DNA of 64,000 bases. It comes from Saccharopolyspora soli. Its GTDB lineage: Bacteria; Actinomycetota; Actinomycetes; Mycobacteriales; Pseudonocardiaceae. The stretch lies in assembly GCF_022678645.1 (NCBI RefSeq), contig NZ_JALBWV010000015.1:89891-153890 (forward strand), in the 5' to 3' direction. The notes beneath the pieces were generated by a model. That model had not been told where the DNA came from. It did no database searches and saw only the letters and a list, made by a program, of their open reading frames with translations. The first letter of the stretch is position 1. Each line of letters opens with the position of its first letter. A program made the translations under genes and the position numbers. This document shows, one piece after another, positions 54,783 to 62,841 of the stretch.

Positions 54783-56123
54783 TCAGTCGTCGCTGTCGGC
54801 TTGCAGCTGCTGTCGTAGCTGATCGCGATCCACGACGCGTCCCTCGATGATCACTGCGGCGATGCTGCGGGTGTTCGTGATGTCATCACGCGGGTCGGCG
54901 TCGAGCACCAGCAGATCGGCGCGCCGACCGACGTCGATGGCCCCTCGGTCGGTGAGCCCGAGCAGCTGCGCGGACCGGCGAGTGGCGAACTCGACAGCGC
55001 TCAGGGGCGACAGGCCCGCGTCGACCAGCGCTTCGAGCTCTCGATGTTCGGCGATGCCGGGGAGCTGGGCGAACACGCCGGTATCCGGTGAGAAGACGAG
55101 CCGGACGCCAGCCTGGTGCAGGGTGGCGAAGTTCTGCTGCAAGCGGCGATAAGTCTCGCCGGTGTCGAACAACGGCTCGGGAGCTCGCGCGGTCAGACGT
55201 GCGCGAAGATCCTCGATGGCCGCCAGTGGAAGTGTTTCGTGCAACAGCGGATCGTCGAGCCAGTCAGTACGTGCCGGGCCTTGAACGCTCATCGAGGTGA
55301 AGACGGCGATATCACGATCAACGAGCTGTTCGATGAGCTCCGGGTCGGGCTCCGGACTACGCGGCATGTGCGCCAAGATGTCGGCACCGGCGCGCAGTGC
55401 GATCTTGGCGTCATCGACGGTGTAGATGTGAGCCGCTGCCCGCAGCCCGTGGTGATGTGCCTCGTCCACGATCGCCCGACAGGTCTCCGGCGACAGCTTG
55501 GTCGCGGTGCCACCCCGATCATCGATCCAGAACTTGACGACATCGACCTGTTGCACCGCAAGGCTGCGGACGAAGGCTCGGGCATCGGCCGGATCAGCCA
55601 CCTGGTGCACGGCGTCGACGGCGAAGAACGGTGCGCCACTGGCCAGTCCTGGTTCCGGAGCCGCAACGAGGCCCGAACCCGCGGTGAACAGGGTCGCCAG
55701 GTTCGGGTCGTCGAGGACCCCGGAGCGCTGATCATCGCGGACACCGACCTCGATGCGGTTCCAGTCGGTGCCCAACGATTGGAAGGTGCTGGTGCCGTGG
55801 TAGACGAAACGCCGTAGATGGTCGATGACATTGCGCCGGGAATAGCAGCGCGGGTCGCATACCGTCCCTCGCATGTAGCCGATGTGCCCGTGCGGGTTGA
55901 CGATCGCGGGCATGATCGTCTTGCCCTCGAACGAGATCACGGTTTGAGGGCTGCTCCCGCCTCCTTGCACTTGCTCTGCTGCGCCGCCTGGCGTCCGGGT
56001 GATGCTCGTGATGATTCCGTCCCGGACGGTGATCGCGGCGTTGTCGATCACAGTGCTCCCGTCGCCGACGATGACGCGAGCCCCGGTGAAGGCAGTTGTG
56101 CTGCCGGTTGGGTTGTTGCTCAT
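54783..56123 (-). CDS. Amidohydrolase-family protein (imidazolonepropionase-like)
   Basis: 446 aa. The metal-binding motif is NPHGHIGY (about 78-85; H-x-H). A candidate carboxylated Lys lies in VDVVKFWID (about 195), His residues in AAAHIYT and ILAHMPR, and Asp in LVFSPDTGV (about 342). The N- and C-terminal beta-sandwich parts (GARVIVGDG; DVGRRADLLVLDADPRDDI) are typical. Substrate unassigned; prolidase-, imidazolonepropionase- and lactamase-type activities all occur in this subgroup. It is 61 nt downstream of the PEP-mutase-like gene and probably in its operon. GC3 is lower than in the core genes, hinting at a later arrival. Confidence 0.87.
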   Translation of the reverse strand: MSNNPTGSTTAFTGARVIVGDGSTVIDNAAITVRDGIITSITRTPGGAAEQVQGGGSSPQTVISFEGKTIMPAIVNPHGHIGYMRGTVCDPRCYSRRNVIDHLRRFVYHGTSTFQSLGTDWNRIEVGVRDDQRSGVLDDPNLATLFTAGSGLVAAPEPGLASGAPFFAVDAVHQVADPADARAFVRSLAVQQVDVVKFWIDDRGGTATKLSPETCRAIVDEAHHHGLRAAAHIYTVDDAKIALRAGADILAHMPRSPEPDPELIEQLVDRDIAVFTSMSVQGPARTDWLDDPLLHETLPLAAIEDLRARLTARAPEPLFDTGETYRRLQQNFATLHQAGVRLVFSPDTGVFAQLPGIAEHRELEALVDAGLSPLSAVEFATRRSAQLLGLTDRGAIDVGRRADLLVLDADPRDDITNTRSIAAVIIEGRVVDRDQLRQQLQADSDD

Positions 56124-56184
56124 GGACGCTGCTGCCTCTCCGCGTGGCTGTGTGAAACGTCTGGATCGCCGGTGGGCGAGCGGG

Positions 56185-57066
56185 TCACTGGTAGCGGGCA
56201 GCGCGACCCTCGTATTCGGCGTAATCCATGAAGGACTCGAAGGTGCGCTGGTCCAGGATCAGGTCGCCGAGATCAGCGATCTCAGAACCCGCCTTGAGGG
56301 CGTCCAGCGTCGCGGTGACGCTCCGGGCTGCCGCGCCGATGAGGCTGTACCACAACGTCAGGACATCGGCCCCGGCGTCGGCGTATTCGGCGAGCGTGCT
56401 GCCCGGACGATCACCATCCGGCGCGTCGAAGAGGTCGGCCGTCACCATCACGGGTGCCTCTATGCGAGAGCGGACCCGCCTGAGCTCGGCCGCCGAAAGC
56501 GCAGGGACGAACACCATGTCGGCCCCGGCCGCGACGTAGCTCCGCAGCCGGCTGACGGTCTCGTCAACGTCGCCGTAAACCCAGGCGGCATCGGATCGGG
56601 CGATGATCATGAAGTTCGGATCGGTTCGGGCATCCAGCGCGGCGCGGATGCGGTTGTTCATCCGATCGGTGGACATCAGCCCGGCGGGTTGCGAGGTGTG
56701 CTTGCCACCGAGGTTGTCTTCGATGTGGATCCCCACCACACCTGCCGACTCGAACGCCTGCACGGTGCGCCAGATGTTCGCGGGCTCGTAGAAGCCGTTC
56801 TCACCGTCGGCCAGCACGGGGAGCTCGGTCGCCTCGACGATGCGACGCGATGCCTCCGCCATCTCGGTGAGGGTGATCAGTCCGACGTCCGGCGCACCGA
56901 ATGCACTGGCCGCGGCGGCGAAGCTGCCCAGATAGGTCGCGCGGAAACCCGCGCGTTCGACGAGTCGGGCGCTGAGGGCGTCATAGGCGCCTGGGAGGAC
57001 TAGCGGCTCGGACGCCCGGACTAGTTCGGCGAACGCCACGCGCCGCTGCGACGGGTTCGAGGACAT
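56185..57066 (-). CDS. Isocitrate lyase/PEP mutase superfamily enzyme
   Basis: 293 aa TIM barrel. VLPGAYDALSARLVERAGF (about 23-41) is the family start; the Mg-binding loop reads LADGENGFYE (about 85), where most members have ADADTGYG, so the second Asp is Glu and the loop is altered; IHIEDNLGGKHT (about 114-125) supplies Glu and Lys but lacks the KxCGH cysteine of the lyases. This rules out an isocitrate/methylisocitrate lyase and suggests an oxaloacetate-decarboxylase- or phosphonate-type hydrolase or mutase with unusual specificity. Divergent from an HxlR regulator, with a palindromic operator between. Confidence 0.87.
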   Translation of the reverse strand: MSSNPSQRRVAFAELVRASEPLVLPGAYDALSARLVERAGFRATYLGSFAAAASAFGAPDVGLITLTEMAEASRRIVEATELPVLADGENGFYEPANIWRTVQAFESAGVVGIHIEDNLGGKHTSQPAGLMSTDRMNNRIRAALDARTDPNFMIIARSDAAWVYGDVDETVSRLRSYVAAGADMVFVPALSAAELRRVRSRIEAPVMVTADLFDAPDGDRPGSTLAEYADAGADVLTLWYSLIGAAARSVTATLDALKAGSEIADLGDLILDQRTFESFMDYAEYEGRAARYQ

Positions 57067-57148
57067 GGTTCAGACTCCTTGATCCGGGGCTCTCGCACCG
57101 GCGTGGTGTCGAGTTCGACAGCGCGGCGCGGAGCCACGAGGACCACCG

Positions 57149-57259
57149 ATGAGTACGACGATGCGGAAGATGCTGGATGCGTTGGCTCCGGCCAGCACTC
57201 CCGACATCAGCTCGATGACGAGGCTCGCACCGCTGGCTGAGTTGTTTCGAGCAATCTAG
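57149..57259 (+). CDS. Possible 36-aa leader or remnant upstream of the HxlR gene
   Basis: ATG 57149 with GAGG about seven bases upstream opens a 36-codon frame ending at TAG 57257. The peptide is Met/Ala/Leu-rich and ends LAPLAELFRAI. It lies within the divergent promoter region of hxlR and the PEP-mutase-like gene. It could be a small protein, a leader peptide or chance; no similarity is recognised. Confidence 0.2.
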   Translation: MSTTMRKMLDALAPASTPDISSMTRLAPLAELFRAI

Positions 57260-57302
57260 CAAGCTGGATTGCTGCTTGCAACTCATCGCCTAGAATCGTC
57301 AT
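57250..57302 (+). promoter_or_regulatory. HxlR promoter and interleaved operator, leaderless start
   Basis: AGCAATC (57250-57256) and GATTGCT (57267-57273) form one inverted pair; GCAAGC (57259-57264) and GCTTGC (57274-57279) form a second, interleaved one. TTGCTG (57269-57274) and TAGAAT (57291-57296), 16 bp apart, form the promoter. ATG 57303 begins six bases after the -10, so the mRNA is likely leaderless and self-repressed. Confidence 0.6.
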
Positions 57303-57776
57303 ATGACCAGGGCGCTCGGCAAGGACTCGAACTGCTCCATCGCGCGGAGCCTCGACGTGCTCGGCGACAGCTGGATCCTGCTGATCATCCGCGAGGCGAT
57401 GCTGGCGAACTCGACCCGGTTCCAGGAATTCCGAGCGGCGCTGGGGATTGCGCCGAACATCTTGGCCAAGCGGCTGGCGCTGCTGGTGGACGAGGGGTTG
57501 ATGGAGCGACGGACCTACCAGGAGCCGGGGGTGCGGGCTCGTGAGGAGTACGTGCTGACCGAGGCCGGGCGCAGCCTCAGCGTGGTCATCGCGGCTCTGG
57601 CGACGTGGGGACGCACCTACCGGCCACGCTCCGCTGGCACGTCACCGCGATTCGCGTCGGAGGACTCGGGGCTGGTCGCGCAACTGGCCTTCGTGACCGA
57701 GGACGGCAGCCAGGTGCCACCATCACGTCTGACGGCCCGGCGAACAGATGATGCGGTGGTGGATCGAGCGTCCTGA
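57303..57776 (+). CDS. HxlR-family transcriptional regulator
   Basis: 157 aa. Typical HxlR start with a single Cys (SNCSIARSLDVLGDSWILLI, about 9-28); the Cys can sense electrophiles or oxidants in members such as YodB. The winged helix is RFQEFRAALGIAPNILAKRL (about 40-59) with RRTYQEPGVRAREEYVLTEAG as the wing. Divergent from the amidohydrolase/PEP-mutase unit, which is its probable target. The C-terminal 40 residues (RPRSAGTSPRF onward) are longer than usual. Confidence 0.9.
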   Translation: MTRALGKDSNCSIARSLDVLGDSWILLIIREAMLANSTRFQEFRAALGIAPNILAKRLALLVDEGLMERRTYQEPGVRAREEYVLTEAGRSLSVVIAALATWGRTYRPRSAGTSPRFASEDSGLVAQLAFVTEDGSQVPPSRLTARRTDDAVVDRAS

Positions 57777-57868
57777 GCCGATTGCTCCCCGCGACCTGGG
57801 GGCATCTCCAGCGTCAGCGAAGGAGTAGCGCTCAGACGACCGCGCGGATCGTCTCGGGAGGACCGCGG

Positions 57869-57921
57869 TTGCGCCAGGCGACCACCTGCGCAAACCGACC
57901 AGCGCAGCCGCCAAGCAGAAT
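57869..57921 (+). promoter_or_regulatory. MocR gene promoter with inverted repeat
   Basis: TTGCGC (57869-57874) and GCGCAA (57888-57893) are inverted half-sites within GGTTGCGC and GCGCAAACC. CAGAAT (57916-57921) is a -10 six bases before ATG 57928, again consistent with leaderless transcription. Confidence 0.4.
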
Positions 57922-57927
57922 GAGCGC

Positions 57928-59322
57928 ATGCCGAGTGGTGACGTGGACCAATTCGCCGCGCTGATCCGCGACCGGCTCCGCCACGGGCACGGGCCGCTGA
58001 GCCGCCGACTGGCGGCGGCGCTGACCGACCTCGCGCGCACCGGCGCGCTCAGCCCCGGCACCCGACTGCCCTCCGAACGGGATCTCGCCAGGGTGCTGGA
58101 CTGCAGCCGAGGCGCAGTCGCCGCCGCGTTCAACGCGCTGTTCGAGGACGGGGTCTGCGAGCGTCGGCACGGCAGCGGCACCTACCTGGCCGCCGGGGCC
58201 GGACCCGAATCCGCGATGGGCCGACTGCTGCGGCCCGGCGCGGTGTTCGCGGATCTGTCCACATCGGTGGTGCCCGACCCGTCGCACCTGCGGGTGCCCA
58301 AGCTCGATCCGGCGGACCTGCTACGCACGCCGAGCCAGCACGGCTACGACTTGGTGGGCGAGCCGGGCCTGCGGGAACTGCTCGGCGACGAGGTGCTGAT
58401 CACCGGCGGTGCGCAGCAGGGCATCGACCTCGCGACCCGGTGCTTGGCCCGGCCGGGCGATGCGGTGCTCGTCGAAAAACCCACCTACCCCGGCGCGCTC
58501 GCGGCGATCCAGGGCTGTGGGGCGCGAGCCGTCGCCGTGGCCACCGATCACCGTGGCATGCGGCCGGATGCGCTTCGCGACGCGATCTCCCGCTACCGGC
58601 CCGCGTTCGGCTACGTCCAGGCGGTGCGCAATCCGGACGGGGCAGTGGCCGACGACGATCGCGTCGGCGAACTCGCCGAAACCGCGCGGCACGCCGACCT
58701 GCGCATCGTCGAAGACCGCACGCTCGCCGAGCTGGTGTACGAAGGCGCCCGGCCCGGTCGGTTCGCCGCGACGCACCCGCACGGCACCATCGAGGTCCAC
58801 TCGCTGTCCAAAGTGCTGTGGGGCGGCCTCCGGGTCGGCTGGCTCGCCGCACCGGAGCCGCTGTTGGCCCAGCTGACCGAGCTCAAGCAGACCAGCGACC
58901 TGGCGACCAGCGCGGTCAGCCAACGGCTCGCGGCGGAACTGCTGCGGCACAACGACTTCGCGAGCTGGCGAACCGAACTGGCGCAGCGCCGCGACCACCT
59001 GTCCGCCGCCCTGCACCGCGACATTCCACAGTGGACATGGGACCGACCGCTCGGCGGCCTGTCGCTGTGGGTGCGGTTGCCCGGCACCGACACCGACCGC
59101 TTCGCCGAACTGGCGCGCGGCAACGGTGTCGCGGTCGCTCCCGGCTCGCTGTTCTCCGCCGACCGCCGCTACCGCGACCACCTGCGCCTGAGCTTCGCGC
59201 TGAGCCCGGAACTGCTCGACCAGGCCGTCGCCGCCCTGGCCCGCACGTTCCGATCCAAGGGCCACCGCGCCGCGTCGGCGGTGACCGACCACAATGGCGA
59301 CGACCCCGGACCACGGATTTGA
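57928..59322 (+). CDS. MocR-type regulator (GntR DNA-binding plus aminotransferase domain)
   Basis: 464 aa. N-terminal GntR winged helix (LSPGTRLPSERDLARVLDCS, about 40-59, then RGAVAAAFNALFEDG), a linker, then a fold-I aminotransferase domain with the PLP-binding Lys in EVHSLSKVLWGGLRVGWL (about 296) and LVEKPTYPG (about 183). MocR proteins use PLP or amino-acid external aldimines as effectors, controlling amino acid, PLP or GABA metabolism. Target unknown. Stop is 11 nt from the FKBP start. Confidence 0.92.
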   Translation: MPSGDVDQFAALIRDRLRHGHGPLSRRLAAALTDLARTGALSPGTRLPSERDLARVLDCSRGAVAAAFNALFEDGVCERRHGSGTYLAAGAGPESAMGRLLRPGAVFADLSTSVVPDPSHLRVPKLDPADLLRTPSQHGYDLVGEPGLRELLGDEVLITGGAQQGIDLATRCLARPGDAVLVEKPTYPGALAAIQGCGARAVAVATDHRGMRPDALRDAISRYRPAFGYVQAVRNPDGAVADDDRVGELAETARHADLRIVEDRTLAELVYEGARPGRFAATHPHGTIEVHSLSKVLWGGLRVGWLAAPEPLLAQLTELKQTSDLATSAVSQRLAAELLRHNDFASWRTELAQRRDHLSAALHRDIPQWTWDRPLGGLSLWVRLPGTDTDRFAELARGNGVAVAPGSLFSADRRYRDHLRLSFALSPELLDQAVAALARTFRSKGHRAASAVTDHNGDDPGPRI

Positions 59323-59333
59323 GGAGCTGGAAC

Positions 59334-59708
59334 ATGGGCATCGGCAAGCCTGAAGTAGATCCGCCGACCGGGAATCCCCCTGCGGACCTGGAGATCCAGG
59401 ACATCCAGATCGGCGACGGCCCGGAGGCCACCGCGGGCACCGTGGTGGACGTCCACTACGTCGGCGTTTCGCACAGCACCGGCGCGGAGTTCGACGCCAG
59501 CTGGAACCGCGGCCAGCCGCTGCGGGTGCAGCTCGGCGCGGGCCAGGTCATCGCGGGCTGGGACCGGGGCCTGCAGGGCATGAAGGTGGGCGGCCGTCGG
59601 CGGCTCACCATCCCGCCGCACCTCGCCTACGGCGACCACGGCGCGGGCGACGTCATCAAGCCCGGCGAGACGCTGATCTTCGTCTGCGACCTGGTGGCCA
59701 CCCGCTGA
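59334..59708 (+). CDS. FKBP-type peptidyl-prolyl cis-trans isomerase
   Basis: 124 aa, a single FKBP domain without signal peptide. GTVVDVHYVGVSHSTGAEFD (about 36-55), QVIAGWDRGLQGMKVGGRRR (about 71-90), LTIPPHLAYGDHGAG and the end LIFVCDLVATR contain the usual aromatic pocket residues (Tyr, Phe, Trp). Assists folding of cytosolic proteins. ATG with GAGGAG upstream; adjacent to mocR and possibly cotranscribed. Ends at a strong hairpin. Confidence 0.94.
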   Translation: MGIGKPEVDPPTGNPPADLEIQDIQIGDGPEATAGTVVDVHYVGVSHSTGAEFDASWNRGQPLRVQLGAGQVIAGWDRGLQGMKVGGRRRLTIPPHLAYGDHGAGDVIKPGETLIFVCDLVATR

Positions 59709-59714
59709 AAACAC

Positions 59715-59757
59715 CGCTTGCGGCTCGCGACTGAATCCCAGTCACGGGCCGCAAGCG
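59715..59757. terminator. Bidirectional hairpin terminator between the FKBP and PH-domain genes
   Basis: CGCTTGCGGCTCGCGACTG (59715-59733) pairs with CAGTCACGGGCCGCAAGCG (59739-59757), 19 positions with one wobble and one mismatch. It lies between converging genes, 6 nt and 12 nt from their stops. Confidence 0.82.
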
Positions 59758-59769
59758 TTGAGATGCTGG

Positions 59770-60213
59770 TCAGTTCGCGGTGTCGGTTTGGCGGCGGAGT
59801 TCGCGGAGTTGGCGCATCGCGAGGACGGCCTGCTCGCCGTCGGCCGCCTGGATCGCCATGATCGGCACGTACTCGTCCTCCGGCAGCTCCAGGCGGGCCC
59901 ACGGCGCACCGTCCGGGAAGCTGAACGCCCGCACCAGCGGCCAGGAGTAGCGCTGGGTGCCGATGATGTTGCGGACCTCCACGCCGTCGGCGTCCGCCCG
60001 CAGCCGCGGCCTGGCCAGCAGCAGCACGCCGCCCGCGAGCAGCACGCCCAGCAGCACCATCGCCACCTGGTCGGACACCGAGAAGACCACGCCGGTCGGG
60101 GTGTTGCGCAGCAGCAGGCCGATCAGACCGAACACCAGCACCAGCACGACCGCGATCGGGATCGCCACTCGACGCAGCTTCCGCGGCCGAACCTCCACCC
60201 GATCCGCGCTCAC
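59770..60213 (-). CDS. PH domain-containing membrane protein
   Basis: 147 aa. Basic N-terminus, two hydrophobic helices (AIPIAVVLVLVFGLIGLLL, about 17-35; VAMVLLGVLLAGGVLLLA, about 50-67), then a bacterial PH-like domain (RLRADADGVEVRNIIGTQRY; WPLVRAFSFPDGAPWARLEL). Proteins like this close the riboflavin operon in many actinobacteria, but their role is unknown. GTG 60213 overlaps the ribH stop by four bases. Confidence 0.85.
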   Translation of the reverse strand: MSADRVEVRPRKLRRVAIPIAVVLVLVFGLIGLLLRNTPTGVVFSVSDQVAMVLLGVLLAGGVLLLARPRLRADADGVEVRNIIGTQRYSWPLVRAFSFPDGAPWARLELPEDEYVPIMAIQAADGEQAVLAMRQLRELRRQTDTAN

Positions 60214-60707
60214 AGGAACCCCCGCTCGCTGTCCCAGCCCCGCAGCTCCCGCAGCACCAGCGCGGTCTCCAGGGCCGCCGCGGTGGCCTCGAACCCCTTG
60301 TCCTCCACCGAGTCGTCGAACCCGGCCCGCTCCTCCGCCTGCTGCATGGTTTCGCAGGTCAGCACGCCGTTGCCGACAGCCGTTGATTCGTCCAGCGCCA
60401 CCCGGGTCAGCCCCTGGGTGACCGAGTCGCAGACGTACTCGAAGTGCGGGGTGCCGCCGCGGATCACCGCGCCGAGCGCGACCACCGCATCGTGCTGGTG
60501 CGCCAACTGCTGGCACACCACCGGAAGTTCGATCGAACCGGGCACCCGCACCACGGTCGGCTCGGGGATGCCCGCTTCCTTCGCCGCCGCCAGCGCTCGG
60601 ACGAGCATCTGCTCGACGAGGCGCTCGTGCCAGCGGATCGCCGCGATGCCCAACCGCAGGTCTCCTGCCTTCGGCACGCTTATCCGCGGTCGGCCCTCGC
60701 CACTCAT
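60210..60707 (-). CDS. ribH: 6,7-dimethyl-8-ribityllumazine synthase
   Basis: 165 aa. Condenses 5-amino-6-ribitylaminouracil with dihydroxybutanone phosphate, the step before riboflavin synthase. LGIAAIRWHERLVEQML (about 19-35) carries the substrate aromatic residue, VRVPGSIELPVV binds the pyrimidine, and GAVIRGGTPHFEYV (about 78-91) contains the catalytic His. It is 136 nt downstream of ribAB with no other gene in the gap. Confidence 0.97.
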   Translation of the reverse strand: MSGEGRPRISVPKAGDLRLGIAAIRWHERLVEQMLVRALAAAKEAGIPEPTVVRVPGSIELPVVCQQLAHQHDAVVALGAVIRGGTPHFEYVCDSVTQGLTRVALDESTAVGNGVLTCETMQQAEERAGFDDSVEDKGFEATAAALETALVLRELRGWDSERGFL

Positions 60708-60843
60708 GACTCTTCCGCCTCTCCGCGATTTGCAGTGGTGGTCGCGTCCAGCCCAATCTCCCGTTGCGCGGTTTCCTGTGGCTGGCTTGCGTCACGGTCC
60801 CCTGAGGTGCGGTTGAGGAGAACTGAGGTTGACACAGGACTTC

Positions 60844-62142
60844 TCATGCCGTCACTCCCGCCCCACCGTTGATCGAGGAGTCCTCGCCGTCGTCCAGATT
60901 GTCCAGCACGTGCCCCATCCGGTCGCGCTTGGTGCGCAAGTAGCGGATGTTCTCCGGGTTCGGCCGGATCGGCAGCGGCACGCGGTCGACGATCCGCAGC
61001 CCGTAGCCCTCCAGGCCGACCCGCTTGGCCGGGTTGTTGGTGAGCAGCCGCATCGACTTCACACCCAGGTCGCACAGGATCTGCGCGCCCTGGCCGTAGT
61101 CCCGGCTGTCGACCGGCATGCCCAGCGCGACGTTGGCGTCCACGGTGTCCGCGCCGTTGTCCTGCAACTGGTACGCCTGCAGCTTGTGCATCAGTCCGAT
61201 GCCGCGTCCCTCGTGCCCGCGCATGTAGAGCACCACACCGCGACCGGCCTCGGCGACCTTGGCCATCGCGGCATCCAGCTGCGGGCCGCAGTCGCAGCGC
61301 AGCGAGCCCAGCACGTCACCGGTAAGGCACTCGGAATGCACCCGCACCAGGATGTCCTCGCCGTCGCCGATCTCGCCGTAGACCATGGCCAGGTGCTCGA
61401 TGCCGTCGATCGTGCTGTCGTAGCCCAGGGTGCGGAAGGTGCCGTGCGCAGTGGGGATCCTGGCCTCGGCGACCCGCACCACCTGCTTCTCGAAGCGGCG
61501 CCGGTAGGCGATCAGGTCGGCGATGGTGATCAGCGCCAAGTCGTGTTCGGCGGCGAAGACCTCCAGCTCGTCGCGGCGCGCCATGTCGCCCTCGGACTTC
61601 TGGCTGACGATCTCGCACAGCACGCCCGCCGGGCGCAGCCCGGCCAGCCGCGCCAGGTCCACCGCGGCCTCGGTGTGGCCGGGACGGCGCAGCACACCAC
61701 CGTCACGGGCGCGCAGCGGCACCACGTGACCGGGACGGTTGAGGTCCTTGGCGGTGGACTCCGCACTGGCGAGCACCCGCATGGTGTGCGCGCGGTCGGC
61801 GGCCGAGATGCCGGTGGTCACGCCGTCGGCGGCGTCCACGGTGACGGTGTAGGCGGTACCCCTGCGGTCCTGGTTCGAGTGGTACATCGGCGGCAGGTCG
61901 AGCCGATCGCAGTCGTCACCGGTGAGCGGCACGCACAGGTAGCCCGAGGTGTAGCGCACCATGAAGGCCACCAGCTCCGGTGTCGCCTTCTCGGCGGCGA
62001 AGATCAGATCGCCTTCGTTCTCGCGGTCCTCGTCGTCCACCACGATCACCGGGCGGCCAGCCGCGATGTCGGCCAATGCGCGCTCGATGCTGTCGAACTC
62101 GTTCGTGCTCACCGTGACCGCAACCTTGTCCTCGGGGTTCAT
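60844..62142 (-). CDS. ribBA: Bifunctional 3,4-dihydroxy-2-butanone 4-phosphate synthase/GTP cyclohydrolase II
   Basis: 432 aa fusion. The N-terminal DHBP synthase half has [16 protein letters not shown] (about 36-51), TSGYLCVPL and [24 protein letters not shown] (in two parts, about 136-159). The C-terminal GTP cyclohydrolase II half has the zinc cysteines in [20 protein letters not shown] (about 269-288) and [14 protein letters not shown]. It makes both precursors of lumazine. ATG 62142 is preferred over the GTG just before it because of the GGAGG spacing; it overlaps the ribE stop by one base (TGATG). Confidence 0.97.
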   Translation of the reverse strand: MNPEDKVAVTVSTNEFDSIERALADIAAGRPVIVVDDEDRENEGDLIFAAEKATPELVAFMVRYTSGYLCVPLTGDDCDRLDLPPMYHSNQDRRGTAYTVTVDAADGVTTGISAADRAHTMRVLASAESTAKDLNRPGHVVPLRARDGGVLRRPGHTEAAVDLARLAGLRPAGVLCEIVSQKSEGDMARRDELEVFAAEHDLALITIADLIAYRRRFEKQVVRVAEARIPTAHGTFRTLGYDSTIDGIEHLAMVYGEIGDGEDILVRVHSECLTGDVLGSLRCDCGPQLDAAMAKVAEAGRGVVLYMRGHEGRGIGLMHKLQAYQLQDNGADTVDANVALGMPVDSRDYGQGAQILCDLGVKSMRLLTNNPAKRVGLEGYGLRIVDRVPLPIRPNPENIRYLRTKRDRMGHVLDNLDDGEDSSINGGAGVTA

Positions 62143-62789
62143 CACCGCGCCTCCTTGACGCCGCCATTGTCCCCCGAACGGGTCTGCGCACCATGGGCCT
62201 GGTGGTCCAGCTGTGCGGCGGCGAGCCGTTCCAGGTGCTTGGCCAGCACATCCACCTCGATGTTCACTTCGTCACCCGGCTCGCGCAGGCCCAGCGTGGT
62301 CAGCTGCTTAGTGGTCGGGATCAGCGCGACGCTGAACCCGGTCTCGCCCGCCTCGACCACGGTCAGCGACACCCCGTCGACGGTGATCGAACCCTTCTCC
62401 ACCAGGTAGCGGGACAGTCGACGCGGTATTTCGAAGCGGGTGAGCCCGTCGGCCTCGGTGCCGCGCAGCACGCCCGTGCCGTCGACGTGGCCCTGCACGA
62501 TGTGCCCGCCGAGCCGATCGCCAAGCGCCATCGCGCGTTCCAGGTTGACCCGGTCGCCGATCGCGATGCCCTTCATCGACGAGCGGCGCAACGTCTCGGC
62601 CACCACGTCCACCGTGAACCGCCCGTCCCCGACCGCCACCACGGTCAGGCAGACGCCGTTGACCGCGATCGAATCGCCGTGCCCGGCGTCCTCGGTCACC
62701 ACCGGACCGGAAATGGTCAGCCGACTGCCATCGGCCAACGGCTCGACCGCATCGATGGTGCCGAGCTCCTCGACGATCCCGGTGAACAC
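62142..62789 (-). CDS. ribE: Riboflavin synthase alpha chain
   Basis: 215 aa, two similar lumazine-binding barrels: [20 protein letters not shown] with [14 protein letters not shown] (about 38-51), and [14 protein letters not shown] (about 94-107) with [16 protein letters not shown] (about 132-147). Dismutates two lumazines to riboflavin. The C-terminal tail of about 20 residues is hydrophilic and variable. GTG start, 52 nt after the ribD stop. Confidence 0.97.
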   Translation of the reverse strand: MFTGIVEELGTIDAVEPLADGSRLTISGPVVTEDAGHGDSIAVNGVCLTVVAVGDGRFTVDVVAETLRRSSMKGIAIGDRVNLERAMALGDRLGGHIVQGHVDGTGVLRGTEADGLTRFEIPRRLSRYLVEKGSITVDGVSLTVVEAGETGFSVALIPTTKQLTTLGLREPGDEVNIEVDVLAKHLERLAAAQLDHQAHGAQTRSGDNGGVKEAR

Positions 62790-62841
62790 CTGCCTGCCTC
62801 CTCGCCTGCTTGGCGGGCGCCGTCGCCCGCACCGCGCCCGA

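Noticed and set aside
60708..60843. Possible small gene between ribH and ribAB
   Set aside because: The frames there are short, with no start or ribosome binding site of quality and no recognisable product.
62790..62841. FMN riboswitch within the rib operon
   Set aside because: The gap is too short and lacks the conserved FMN-aptamer blocks; the region upstream of ribD is not readable.
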